A DNA stretch of 64,000 nucleotides from the NCBI GenBank assembly GCA_900323505.1, contig OOIN01000034.1:434001-498000 (forward strand), given 5' to 3'. The translations under genes and the position numbers were made by a program. Below the pieces are notes generated by a model. That model was not told the DNA's origin, ran no database searches, and saw nothing but the letters and a program-made list of their open reading frames with translations. Position 1 is the stretch's first letter. Every line of letters begins with the position of its first letter. Positions 53,650 to 63,651 of the stretch are shown here, in pieces. This DNA comes from Ustilago trichophora. Its lineage: Eukaryota; Basidiomycota; Ustilaginomycetes; Ustilaginales; Ustilaginaceae.

Positions 53650-55481
53650 AAGAGGATCAATTGCTGCCGATTGCGATTGTGCAGAGTGGTGCTGCGTCCT
53701 GCTAGTAGATTCCAGGAGCCATTAGTTCTTCTCGACAGAAGGAATTGGCTGGGCTACTAGTGCGAAGCTGGATATGAGTCGTATGGCGCTATGGGTACTT
53801 CCATGCTTCTTGCGTCTAGATGTTGAGAAGCCGAAGAATAGGCGAGAGATGGATGAAAGAGCTGGAAAGTGTTTTGCAGCTTCTGAAGCATGGACAAAAG
53901 GGGCAAAAAGGTGAAGTTTTTTTGCCACGGAACGGCGGCGGAAGAGCCGGCAAAGGGCTCTTGGGCGTGCTTATTGTTCACCGATGCCTGACAACAGAGT
54001 CTGATGAAGCCAAGCCAGTACAATGATAAGCCGACACCCGTTGGTGTTTTCTAGAAGGCTTCGAGTGCACTTGATGGCAGAGTACAGATGAAGTGGGAGC
54101 TGACAGTGGTGACTATATGAAGTAGAGCTGAGAACTGAGAAGTGCAAGCTGTTGGGGATGCTTCTTTTGCCGTCGATGATCCTGGTGAAGTGAGCTTTGG
54201 AAGGTTCTTCGCTCGACCCGTGATCGCTGGGTGGATAATGTTGTGAGGAAGGAGAAGAGCGTCGTCGTGTTGAGGTGGACGAGGATTCGGACCTCCTCGC
54301 TGATCAGTTCAATTTCGGAACTTGAGATGGTACGTCCGTGGTGGGGTTGAGGATGGAGGAAGAAGTAGACATATGAAGAGGGGGTCGAGAGCGCCATTAG
54401 GTTGACAAGAGGCGACGTGGTATCATCGGTAGTCTCGCCGCTGTGGCGTCTCTTGTTTCGAATCGTGGCAGACGATGGAAAAAGGTTATAGAGATCAGGA
54501 AGGAAGGAAGCGTTGATGTGTCGATCTCGAAGAAGCAAAAAGCAAGCAGCGATGTGCTAGAAAAGTACGAAGCCGATCATCACCATCGAGTCAAGGTCGA
54601 TTGTCTAGACTCTTGGACTTGGGCATGATGCATGGATCCAATAAGTTCGCTTGTCAACATGTACAGTGCACAAACCTCGATCCGTGCCCTCCTGAGCGCT
54701 TTTCACCAGCAGAAACGACCTTGGTCGCACCTGCAAGGCGTAGCGCCTCTAGTCTAGCGAACGAAGCAGCCAAGCAAGGCAGGAACCAAATGTGTGTGTG
54801 TATGTACTGTGAGTGGTTGAATCAGGCCATGAAAGCCCACGGCTATGCCAAATAAGCGAAGTTTGACATTTGATGTCAAGTGATGTGATGCTGTAAGTCG
54901 ACCCAATTCTCAAGCCCTGCGATGCAATGTGATGCCATGCCGGGCCGACTATACCATACTGTACCGTACCTTCCAAAAAAGGAGAACAATGCAATGCAGC
55001 CTTGCCACCTACGCCACCAAGAACACCACCTCTTTTTAGTTGAAAACCTGACCTTTGACTCACCCTTCACGCGTGGGCAGCTCTTTGTGGAACTATGTAT
55101 CTTGGTTGGAAACAGGCTGAACGGATACGCCCAGATCTGGCTACGGCGTGGACATATGCAGCCTAACGGCGAGGCCAAATTAATGCCAACCCAAAAAAAA
55201 AGAAAGAGAAATATATATATATATATATATATAAAGGTGCAATGCCTGACATGATGCATGATTAAATGCAAATGCAGGCGAGTTGGTCGCTAACTAGTTG
55301 AGGAAGAGATCGTCGTCGTTTGCTTGCAGCTTTTGTGCAGATCCGATTGTCAATGACTTTTTCTTCTGTACAACTCTCAACTTCCCGATTGGGCCATGAC
55401 TGCAAGTATAGATCGTTCGACCTTCCCAACCGAATCGCTTTACATACCCATCATGATCAACTTTGTAAAACGGAGGACAAT
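53650..55481. other. Upstream region of membrane-protein gene
   Basis: About 1.8 kb between the membrane-protein gene and the Harbinger insertion. It likely holds a short 5' exon and promoter of that gene. It also has a TTGACAT/ATGTCAA inverted repeat at 54863-54879, TACTGTACCGTACC at 54957-54970 and a (TA)n microsatellite at 55210-55233. No separate gene supported. Confidence 0.5.
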
Positions 55482-55512
55482 AGTGAGTTTTTGGTCGTCC
55501 ATCGTCTGGGTG
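55482..55512 (+). repeat. Left terminal inverted repeat of Harbinger element
   Basis: Begins AGTGAG; differs from the inverted right end at positions 3, 7, 11, 20 and 25 of 31. Confidence 0.9.
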
Positions 55513-55581
55513 ACCTTGAGCTCGCTTATGCGTGAATTGGAGCTCCGATTGTGTCGCATGAAAAAAGTGTGTCCCCTAGAC

Positions 55582-55625
55582 GGTCGTATGGGTGACCAGC
55601 TCCGTACTAGGTCACCCATACGACC
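55582..55625. repeat. Perfect 16-bp foldback near the left end of the element
   Basis: Arms GGTCGTATGGGTGACC (55582-55597) and its reverse complement (55610-55625) enclose a 12-base loop. The arms contain GTCGTATGGGTG, a 12-base word also found in the right terminal repeat (58624-58635, inverted). Confidence 0.95.
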
Positions 55626-55830
55626 AAGTCGCGTGTTTCTCAGCCTGTAGTTTGGATCCGAGCAATCAATGTTTATTGTGTTGAAGCAGAATCTCAAGAA
55701 GTGTGTGTTTCGTCGCCTTTGAAAGTATGGTGTGAGTACTACCATCATATTTATTACCCCGCAAAACCTTAACCATTGTTTATCCGGGCATCCCGTCCGT
55801 CAACGGAGCTTCGAGACTCGAGACGCAAGC

Positions 55831-56994
55831 ATGCAGGCCGAGAATTCGGTTCATGCATATCGAAAACGCCGGAGGCGAATACTTGCAGTGCTTTCCGTGC
55901 TCGGACGGAGAGCACCTACACGGCTCGCGGCCCAGCACTACCATCATATCCAAGCACAGCTTGATGACATTCACTTCAAGTCTACATTCGGGCTCACAAT
56001 CAGCGAATTTGAAGCTATACATCATGCTTTGAGATTGCCTGATCCAGTGAGAACGTCTGTGAATGATGTGAGTGATAGCAAGACGGCATTGCTCATGCTG
56101 TTGGCCTGGCTTCGAGGCAGTCGACTACGGTCGCTTGAAGGCCAATTTGGATGGTCTCACAGTTGAAGCAGCCGTATCATTCATCAAGTCAGCGAGTTCA
56201 TACACAGACGGTGGTGTCACTTGCTCGATGTTACGAGCGCTCGTCATCGTTTGCTCAGTCCACGGCGCCTGGATTACTACGCGGCGGCCATCGAGAGGAA
56301 GACTCGCTTGCCACAGTTCTGGGGTGCCATTGATGGTACTGTACGTCCTATTGCAATGCGAATCAATGAACAACAAGAAGCATATAATGGTCACAAGCAT
56401 GTGCATGCTCTCAAGTATCAGTTCATTGCCACGCCCGATGGTTTGCTGTTTGTGTCGGCGCCATTTGATGGACGCCGGCATGATGCTCATATGGTAATTG
56501 AGACTCACCTCGTGGCCTGGGCCGCGGAGAACGCAAAGGGCGAGGATGGCGAGCAGAGGTATCTCTACGGGGACCAAGCATACGGCGTCTCGCCGGCGAT
56601 TATATCGCCGTTCAAGGGCAATCTCATTACCAGGAACCAGGAACTCACGAACCACGTGCTCGGTAAGTACCGAACGACGGTTGAATGGGGTATCGGAATG
56701 GTTTCAATGCAATGGCCAAGGTTTCGAGACAAGCAATATCAGCGGACTGGTCTCACACCGTGTGGAAGGGACTGGATGGTAGCGACGCTGCTTTGGAATG
56801 CAAAAACATGCTTGATTGGCAATCAGATAAGCATTTCAATGGGATGTAATCCTCCGACGCTCGAGGAGTACTTCTCCTCGCCACGTGTGGTCGTCTCTAC
56901 GGCCTTGACAAATCCCGCGGAAAACAGCTCAGGTATCAATTCTCCGGAACATGCAGACAACAACGACGAGATCACGGTCAATGAAGTTCTTTGA
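55831..56994 (+). pseudogene. HARBI1-type DDE transposase interrupted by one in-frame TGA
   Basis: From the ATG at 55831 to the stop at 56994 there are 387 codons plus stop, the usual size for the family, all in one frame except for TGA at 56164-56166 (codon 112). Upstream the frame is open to 55723 without another ATG. The region just before the TGA (LAWLRGSRLRSLEGQFGWSHS) and after it (SRIIHQVSEFIH) is the helix-turn-helix part of DDE_Tnp_4 proteins, so the stop splits a conserved helix and an intron there is unlikely. The catalytic triad is intact: FWGAIDGT (Asp168), LYGDQAYG (Asp248) and TVEWGIGM (Glu285). The stop probably makes this copy inactive unless read through. The gene would cut and paste the element together with the Myb partner. 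Confidence 0.9.
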
Positions 56995-57023
56995 TTGCAA
57001 TGGATGTATATACATGAATAAAA

Positions 57024-58367
57024 CTAGTTATGAAAGCCACCGTATCTGCCTGTGCGTGACTGTGAAGGCGCTCGAGAGCTACGGCGCCGAGAAGGAGATG
57101 CACGAGTGGGAGTGATGGAGGTGGAAGTATCAATTGAGACAGCGCGATGACGTTGAGGCGTCCGAGGTTCCTCGTCAATGGTAGGGATGAGCTGATGTCT
57201 TGCTCCGGCCGAAGGTTGCTGTCCTGTATGTGCCGTGAGTAAGCTTACCATACGATTGATGTTGTTCTCCATGCTATCAAAGCGAGTCTTCAAGTCTCGG
57301 ATGTCTGTAGTCACGGCATTGATGAGCGATGAGCCAATGCCAACCATGTCTTGCTGAATACGGAGAGACTCGGACCGGTATCGCTCGTCTGCACGTCGTT
57401 GCTCCTCGTCGTTCTCAATCATCATTGCCAGTGCCTCGTGAGTTGCATTCCGAGCCCGCTTGCGAGCAGGCGTACCAGCTACGGAATCAAGAGAAGTATC
57501 ACTCTCTTCATCAACAGGCTGTGAAGATGATGGCATTTCTTGTGATGATAACGCCCGCTGAGTACGGCTCGACATTGACTGTGAGGCCGCCGTGCCATGG
57601 ATACAGCCAGTGAGCTCCGAAAGTCGCCGTCGATGTTGTTCAGCAGTCTCACGGGCGATGCGTCCGTACGACGAGGCGACATCCGACTGTATAACATCAT
57701 CGACAAGGCGCTCCATTTCCGAACGGAGCTCGACGATGCCGGAAGAGCTAGCGAGCTCGCGATCCTCATGTTTCCGGTTCGAATATATCTGCTTCCACTT
57801 CTCCTTGATGCCTTGCATTGATCGCTTACGTTGCCCGAGGCCAACAAAGACAACATTGACCTCCTCGAGTACACGTTTCCATGCTGCCCCCTTGTCCGTG
57901 TTCGTTCTGTGCTTGTACGGGTTGTGATTGTGCACAGCAAGAATGAGCACTTCAACATCGTCCGGCGTCCAATGGTTCTTGTTCCCTCTTGAGCTTGACA
58001 TTGACACAGGCACAGACATCACAGACTGAGATGATCGCGACGGAGCAACAGACTGTGATTGCAATGCTTGTGGTACATATCGTAGCTCTTGTGAATTGCT
58101 AGGAGATTCGGGAGGTAGTGACGGCCGTTGCATCATCTGTTGGCGAAAGACCTGGCTCATATCGACAATGTCGGGCATTTCGTCCATTTCTGTGCTCTCA
58201 AGAGCCAGAAAAGACGGCCTGAGAGACTCTGGAAGGCGAGCGAGGGCCGGATCAAGCTGAGGATTGGTGTTCATGGTAGTACGAGGCCGTTCCGGTGCCG
58301 AACGGAGTCGAGGTGTGTATATGAAGTCAGGAACACCGGTCGATGCACGCCGAGCAAACAACTTCAT
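57024..58367 (-). CDS. Harbinger Myb/SANT-like DNA-binding partner
   Basis: A single exon of 447 residues from the ATG at 58367, with no interruption. A Myb/SANT-like trihelix lies at about residues 132-205: HWTPDDVEVLILAVHNHNPY, then KGAAWKRVLEEVNVVF and GIKEKWKQIYSNRK. A Ser/Gln-rich linker, an acidic Ser patch, a basic KRARN motif and a C-terminal coiled-coil-like segment (about 300-370) follow. Known of the superfamily: this second protein binds the transposase, takes it into the nucleus and recognises the terminal repeats. It is located inside the transposon, convergent with the transposase gene. Confidence 0.88.
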   Translation of the reverse strand: MKLFARRASTGVPDFIYTPRLRSAPERPRTTMNTNPQLDPALARLPESLRPSFLALESTEMDEMPDIVDMSQVFRQQMMQRPSLPPESPSNSQELRYVPQALQSQSVAPSRSSQSVMSVPVSMSSSRGNKNHWTPDDVEVLILAVHNHNPYKHRTNTDKGAAWKRVLEEVNVVFVGLGQRKRSMQGIKEKWKQIYSNRKHEDRELASSSGIVELRSEMERLVDDVIQSDVASSYGRIARETAEQHRRRLSELTGCIHGTAASQSMSSRTQRALSSQEMPSSSQPVDEESDTSLDSVAGTPARKRARNATHEALAMMIENDEEQRRADERYRSESLRIQQDMVGIGSSLINAVTTDIRDLKTRFDSMENNINRMVSLLTAHTGQQPSAGARHQLIPTIDEEPRTPQRHRAVSIDTSTSITPTRASPSRRRSSRAPSQSRTGRYGGFHN

Positions 58368-58593
58368 TTCATAAACGCCGACGGTGCCTGATCGCGACGA
58401 GCACTACTACCATCACGTTGATCTGTGTATCATTGATATCGGCCCTATAATTTCCCAATTTAATGTTGAGAAATGCTTAATAATCACACAGACGCGTCAC
58501 ATGCATCACGTGCTTTGAAAATTATTTAATTCAAAGCTGAGCTCAAACGTGCGCAACCCAAACGATGCTCTTAACCACCATCTCTACCTTGTC

Positions 58594-58620
58594 GTCTGGG
58601 TTGTCAGCTTCAACCCAGAC
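58594..58620. repeat. 10-bp foldback next to the right terminal repeat
   Basis: GTCTGGGTTG (58594-58603), a 7-base loop, then its exact reverse complement (58611-58620), ending three bases before the right terminal repeat. Confidence 0.95.
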
Positions 58621-58623
58621 CAC

Positions 58624-58654
58624 CACCCATACGACGGACGACCGAAACCTCCCT
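58624..58654 (-). repeat. Right terminal inverted repeat of Harbinger element
   Basis: Inverted partner of the left end, ends CTCCCT on the plus strand and is followed by AAT. Confidence 0.9.
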
Positions 58655-59137
58655 AATAGACAAGAATTGTTGTGCTCACATGATATTGCTGCTGTACATA
58701 TTCGACAGCGTTTCAGCTCCCTTTCTTTTCCGATAAAAACAATTTCATGCAGCAACAAACAAATCAACAGAGTGTGCTCATGCGTGCAAGCAGACAAGCA
58801 AAACGAAAAAGCAACTCGCTTGACCCATCCAAGATTCTTCCCCTCCCTCATCTTCTTCCAACCGTACAGTACCTTGATTGCAGCATCAGCCAGTTCAAAA
58901 TCGGTGATGCGTCCGCGAGGAAAGTTCTTTTCCCACGACCAAATCACCCTCTCTCTTTCTCTTTAATTCATCTGCTGCGCTTCCCATTCTTGTCGAGTTC
59001 AACGCAACCTCGGCGCTTCTTAAGAATCAATGTTTGACAATGTAACCGATTAATTAAAGATTATTTCCCATAGAGAGTGTGAAGGAGTGCAAAATATACA
59101 AAAAAAAAAAAGTGGGGGAGGCAATGCGAGCATTCAA
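58655..59137. other. Intergenic between transposon and ammonium transporter 3' end
   Basis: About 480 bases. A minus-strand frame at 58947-58543, running into the element, is partly protein-like but its middle is low-complexity and it has no homologue I recognise. GTACAGTACC is at 58864-58873. Confidence 0.5.
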
Positions 59138-60769
59138 CTACTGGTTGGATTGCTGGGGAGCAACCTGAACCGCATCCTTCTCCTGTGTTGCTGTCACTGC
59201 TGGGTCCTGAGCGTGAGCATCTCCTCTCGAAGCCACGTGAACGTTTTCGGCAACCAATCCAGAAGTATCCTGACTGCTGGCGTGGGTATCCGACCTCAAC
59301 GAGTCGGTCTGGTGAACGTGGGGCATCTTTTCGTGCATATCCAACGTCTGACCGTGACTTGGCTGGTAGTTACCTTCCAAGTCCCTGTTGATAAAGGCAT
59401 AGTCGTAAGCCCACTCTCCACACTGGTCCTCGTCCATACCCACCACCTCGCCCATTTCGGACGATCGGAAGGGACCGATGAAAGGCGTATGGTCAATGAC
59501 GAACATGATTGCAAACGTGATACCGGCACACCAGGCGGTGACAGCAACACAGTAGGCAAGTTGGTAGGCGAGCTGGATAAAGTGGCCATCGAGCCATCCA
59601 CCTGGGATGACTGAGTTGCCGTCGTTGTTGGCCACGGAAGCCTGGGCAAAGATACCGGTAAGCAAAGTTCCAACGTAACCAGCGAGGGCGTGGACCGAGA
59701 AGATATCCATGACATCATCGACGCGCATGGGACCCTTGAGGACAGTGGCAAAGTTGGAAACGGCCGCCGAAACGACACCGATGAGCAAGGCTGCGGGCAT
59801 ACCGACGAATCCAGCCGCCGGAGTGATGGCGACCAGACCCGCAATGGCACCGGTGCAGAAACCGACAACCGACCACTTGCGCTCCAGGCGGAAATCGAGG
59901 AACATCCAAGTCAAACCAGCAGCGGAAGCGGCGAGGTTGGTAGTACTAATGGCCATAGCAGCGCGCAAGTTGGCAGCGAAAGTCGAACCACCGTTGAATC
60001 CAAGCCATCCAAACCAGAGGAAGACGGTGCCCAAAAAGATGTACGAGACGTTGTGAGGCTTGAAGAGCAATCGCTCAGTACCGTAGCCGGTACGAGGGCC
60101 GAGGTAGTACGAGATGACGAGACCAGTGATACCCGAGTTGATCTCGACGGGTCCACCACCGGCGTAGTCGAGAACGCCCCACTTAAAGGCCCAGCCGGTA
60201 GGATTCCAGATCCAGCATGCAATTACATCGTAGACGAGCGTGGTCCAGACAAAGGTGAAGACGAGGAAAGGCCAAACGCGACCACGCTCACACGCGGCAC
60301 CGATGGCAATGGCGGGGACCAGGTTGGCAAACATGCACTGGTAGATGGCGTACACAATCTCGGGGACCTTGTTGTATGCTTGCGGAACGGGATTCTCGAG
60401 GACACCCATGTAGCCAAAGTTGCGAAGGTTGCCAAGGAAAGCACCCGAAGTTTGCGAAAAGGCGAGCGAGTAACCCCAGAAGAACCATTGGAACGAGACG
60501 ACGGCAAGCGCGGCGAGGGTGAGGAGGAGAAGGTGAAGGGCGTTCTTTCTACGTGCGAGACCCGAGTAGAGGTAGCCGAGACCGGGAATCATGATCCATA
60601 CCAAAGCGGTACATGTGAGAACCCACGAGATATCACCTGGCGAGTAGGCGGCGACGCTGGAACCATCGGGACCATAGGAGACGATAATGTCGGTACCGTT
60701 GGGGAGGCTTGAGGAGCCGGCTGCGTTTCCGCCTGGCGCTTCAAGCACGCCGTATGTGATGTTGACCAT
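59138..60769 (-). CDS. Ammonium transporter, Mep1/Mep3 type (Amt/Mep/Rh)
   Basis: A single exon of 543 residues with 11 membrane segments. The extracellular N-terminus is about 45 residues, then WVLTCTALVWIMIPGLGYLYSGLARRKN opens the family domain. DYAGGGPVEINSGITGL (201-217) carries Glu209 where bacterial AmtB and Mep2 have the first pore His; the second pore His is present as His360 in DIFSVHALAG. Fungal Mep1/Mep3-type transporters share this Glu, which is linked to higher capacity, lower affinity uptake. The C-tail has the conserved EMGEVVGMDEDQCGEWAYDY regulatory helix (438-457). Role: plasma-membrane ammonium uptake. Smuts have two such genes, ump1 and ump2; the Glu points to the non-Mep2 one (ump1-like), which is inferred. 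Confidence 0.95.
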   Translation of the reverse strand: MVNITYGVLEAPGGNAAGSSSLPNGTDIIVSYGPDGSSVAAYSPGDISWVLTCTALVWIMIPGLGYLYSGLARRKNALHLLLLTLAALAVVSFQWFFWGYSLAFSQTSGAFLGNLRNFGYMGVLENPVPQAYNKVPEIVYAIYQCMFANLVPAIAIGAACERGRVWPFLVFTFVWTTLVYDVIACWIWNPTGWAFKWGVLDYAGGGPVEINSGITGLVISYYLGPRTGYGTERLLFKPHNVSYIFLGTVFLWFGWLGFNGGSTFAANLRAAMAISTTNLAASAAGLTWMFLDFRLERKWSVVGFCTGAIAGLVAITPAAGFVGMPAALLIGVVSAAVSNFATVLKGPMRVDDVMDIFSVHALAGYVGTLLTGIFAQASVANNDGNSVIPGGWLDGHFIQLAYQLAYCVAVTAWCAGITFAIMFVIDHTPFIGPFRSSEMGEVVGMDEDQCGEWAYDYAFINRDLEGNYQPSHGQTLDMHEKMPHVHQTDSLRSDTHASSQDTSGLVAENVHVASRGDAHAQDPAVTATQEKDAVQVAPQQSNQ

Positions 60770-62076
60770 GTTGGAAATGTGATGAATCCTCTGGTGGAGC
60801 GGTAAGAAACGGATGTGTTATGCGTTGACAAATTGTGTCGTGTTGATCAACAGCCGGTTTTCCTGTGTCGGAGTCTCCTGAATGCGAGGTCGAAAGGGCA
60901 AGGAGGAGACGGAGGAAGGGAAGGAGGATGGAAGAAGGAGGAAGGATAGATGGGTGACGAAAGGTGAGAAGAAAAGAAGGCAAAGGGAGGGAGTGATTTA
61001 AGCATTCAGATGAACTCTATCTTCTTTAAAGAGGGAGAAAGAGAGAGAGAGAGACCAAAGCGTTGTCCTAGAAGGTCTCATTCATAAAATGCAGCTGGCC
61101 GGGCGCTGACTCGAACGGGGCGGGCGACACAGGAACGGCTTGCAAGGGACGCAAACGGGAGAGACGGGTGTGTCGCACTCTCTTGCTGTTGCGGTGACTG
61201 GTGATTGTCGTATGAAGCAAGGACGAATGAGAAGAGGGATAGATTACAGATTGTGAGCCGAGCTGCTCGCCATCTTGGAGTTACAACTACTTTGTGAGCT
61301 TCCCCGCTGCTGGGTGCACAGCAAAGCGGAACGGTCAAGTGAAAGTTGAGTGTTTTCTAGAAATGTCAAACTATACTGTACAGCATAGTACACCAATGGA
61401 GAGGGCGCAAAAACCTATGTGTCTGACACACAAAGTTCTTTGTTTGAGTTGTGTCTGTGTCGACGCAAAACACATCATCATCATCATCATCGAGCGAGTC
61501 GCCGAATTTGGAGAAAAGGATCCACGCGCCCCCTTCTTTCTTTCTTTTTTCGCTTTCAAACTCTCCCTCTCTCTCGCTCTCTTTTATTCGCCAAACTTTG
61601 CACTTTTTTGGCATAACAGACACGCGGCGAGGTGCCTGTTTCAACATCACATATACAGGTACTGTATTACAAGATTCGCCTCAGATCCTCAAAGATGTTG
61701 CACCATAAACGAAAAGAGTCAACAACAGCAACAGCAACAGAAACAGCAAAGGTAAACTGCTATTCTTTAACCTATACTAGTATGCTAGCTGCTCTTTGGC
61801 ATCCCGCGTGTAAAAGTGACCTGTTCTCAGCCAAGACCGACTCGTGAGATTGACAGCCACTGTTTGATGCGTCTGGTGAATCCAACGCCGGTGTTTGTCC
61901 GTTTTTGGTTGCCAAGCCTTGTAGGCGATGATCTCAACTTTTCTTGATGATGAGACCAAATCGTTCTATCAATAGCAGTTCCGTGTGTTGAAAGCCGTTG
62001 TGTGACAAGGTTGGATTGTCTTGGCAGGCTTACGGGCTCCGAAGGGTGAAAGGTCAATGTAAAAGAAGAAAAAAGT

Positions 62077-63651
62077 CTTATCTCTGAGCCGAGGAGCCAA
62101 GACTTTCCTCTATCTTGGTGGTCATACCTCTCGTGTGGACTTGTGGACGGTTTACACAGGCTGATATTGCGCTAATCTCTCTCCCTCCCTCTCTCTCTCT
62201 CTTTCTCTGTGTCGTGTGGGGGCGGGGAAGAAAAGTAGGGGGGAGAGGACAACGAGAAGGAAAGGAGAAAGCGGGATCTGTTTTGCGTCAGGATAACAAC
62301 ACCATCCCTTATCTTTCACGTCGACGCATTTCACCAAAACATGACGCTCTGCATCTAGCAGACATATCATGCAAGGCAAATGTACAGTCTGCACAGAAAG
62401 CGAGCTTTCCAAAAGGAAATTGTCCGTATCCGTTGATAAGCACTCTCACATTCAACCAATCACAACGCGTCTTGCTTATCTTGCCCTCCCCCTCCCCTTG
62501 ACTCTCTCTCGCCCTGAACCCTCCATCTCCTCTTCTTGTTTTCTTTCATACTGTATGATCAAATTGTCACCAAAAGACGGCAGAAATGGCACTTGGTGAC
62601 TCTTTCGCTCGACAGACCAGTGTCAATGTTTCTCCCATGGACAAGCCAGCTTTTGCGGTTGGATTGAGTCGGTGGAGAGCTTGATTTTACCCCGCAGAAC
62701 CCCATGACGCGGTCAATCAATGATGGATTGAACTGGATTGGATTGGATTGGATTGGATTGGAGTGAGCTGATGAAGCGGCTCGAGCTTTGCTGATATTGA
62801 ATGGTGAGAGGTGAGTTTGATTTCGAAGCAAAGCCGCGTGGGTTGGGTGCCTTTCGTACGATACCTTGAAAACCGGCGGCAAAGATAAGCTTGCGCGCGC
62901 ACCGTTGTCAAGGGTCCGGATAAAGCTACCAACCACACCTCGCTCTGTTGCAGACCAGTAATTCGCCATCAGAAGACATTCATTCCTCCTTCATTCGCTC
63001 AACATGGACAAATATCCACTCTGAGATCATGACAGTAGGGGATGACAGACCTTCAAAAATCCCAACGAGACAATCCAGCCTTTGTGTGCGTGTGCAGAAC
63101 AGGAACCGAGTAGTACTGACATCATCTCGATTGTCAACAGAACTACTGTAATTCTCTCAACACTGCAACTAACACAGTCGATCGCTCACAAAATCTACAC
63201 TAATAGCATACATGATCTAGCCACCCGATCACCAAGCGATGCAACGCAACCATAAAACGCACACAATCGATCAGATCAGCGGGAACCACCAACACATCAC
63301 CAAACATTACAACTTTGAGACAAGCCAAGCATGACATTCACCATTCCCAATGCAATGCAGATTGTAGATGTACGCAAATTCTCCGACCACCTGTCTAACC
63401 TGCCTCCAGCATTGAACTTTTGGCAAACAAACACAAAAAGTGGGCCAAATGTGGGGGAGTTGCAAAACTTATCTTTATAGCCAAACTACGGATCGGAAAC
63501 TGTGGAAACATAGATAGGAGAATTGACAAGTGATGCATGCGATTTCAAACAAGGTGACGTCAAGATCAGCCCCAGCGTGGGGTCGAAGAGATAAGCAAGC
63601 TGCATGAGGTCGTGTAAGTGTGTGTGTGTGGAGAGAGAGGCTAATCTTATC
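62077..63651. promoter_or_regulatory. Cluster of GATA-factor sites (GATAAG/CTTATC)
   Basis: Eight hexamers: 62077-62082, 62308-62313, 62435-62440, 62475-62480, 62884-62889, 63468-63473, 63590-63595 and 63646-63651, plus GATAA at 62292. About one is expected by chance in this length. GATA factors of the AreA/Nit2 type control fungal ammonium transporter genes, but the cluster begins 1.3 kb from the transporter start and could serve a gene to the right. Confidence 0.5.
62733..62762. repeat. GGATT pentanucleotide minisatellite
   Basis: Five to six tandem copies of GGATT. The same word in the opposite sense (AATCC) is enriched in the 49.5-50.3 kb repeats. Confidence 0.9.

Larger units (their letters stand above)
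55482..58654. mobile_element. PIF/Harbinger DNA transposon, 3173 bp
   Basis: The left end at 55482 and the right end at 58654 are imperfect inverted repeats, 26 of 31 positions matching, with an eight-base identical core GGTCGTCC and an inner TGGGTG. The element is flanked on both sides by AAT (55479-55481 and 58655-58657), a 3-bp target duplication as expected of PIF/Harbinger. Inside are a HARBI1-type transposase gene on the plus strand and a Myb/SANT gene on the minus strand, convergent with 29 bases between stops. The pair of genes, the terminal repeats and the 3-bp duplication all point to the same superfamily. Harbinger duplications are usually TWA, so AAT is a slight variation. Confidence 0.93.

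Noticed and set aside
55732..55830. Extension of the transposase upstream of 55831
   Set aside because: The frame is open only to 55723 and begins without an ATG; the length from 55831 already fits the family.
58543..58947. A 134-codon minus-strand frame across the right end of the transposon
   Set aside because: It spans the transposon boundary, so its protein-like ends cannot be an old conserved gene, and its middle is low-complexity.
61086..61135. tRNA-like TTCGAGTC on the minus strand near 61110
   Set aside because: The flanking bases cannot form a T stem and no A box is present.
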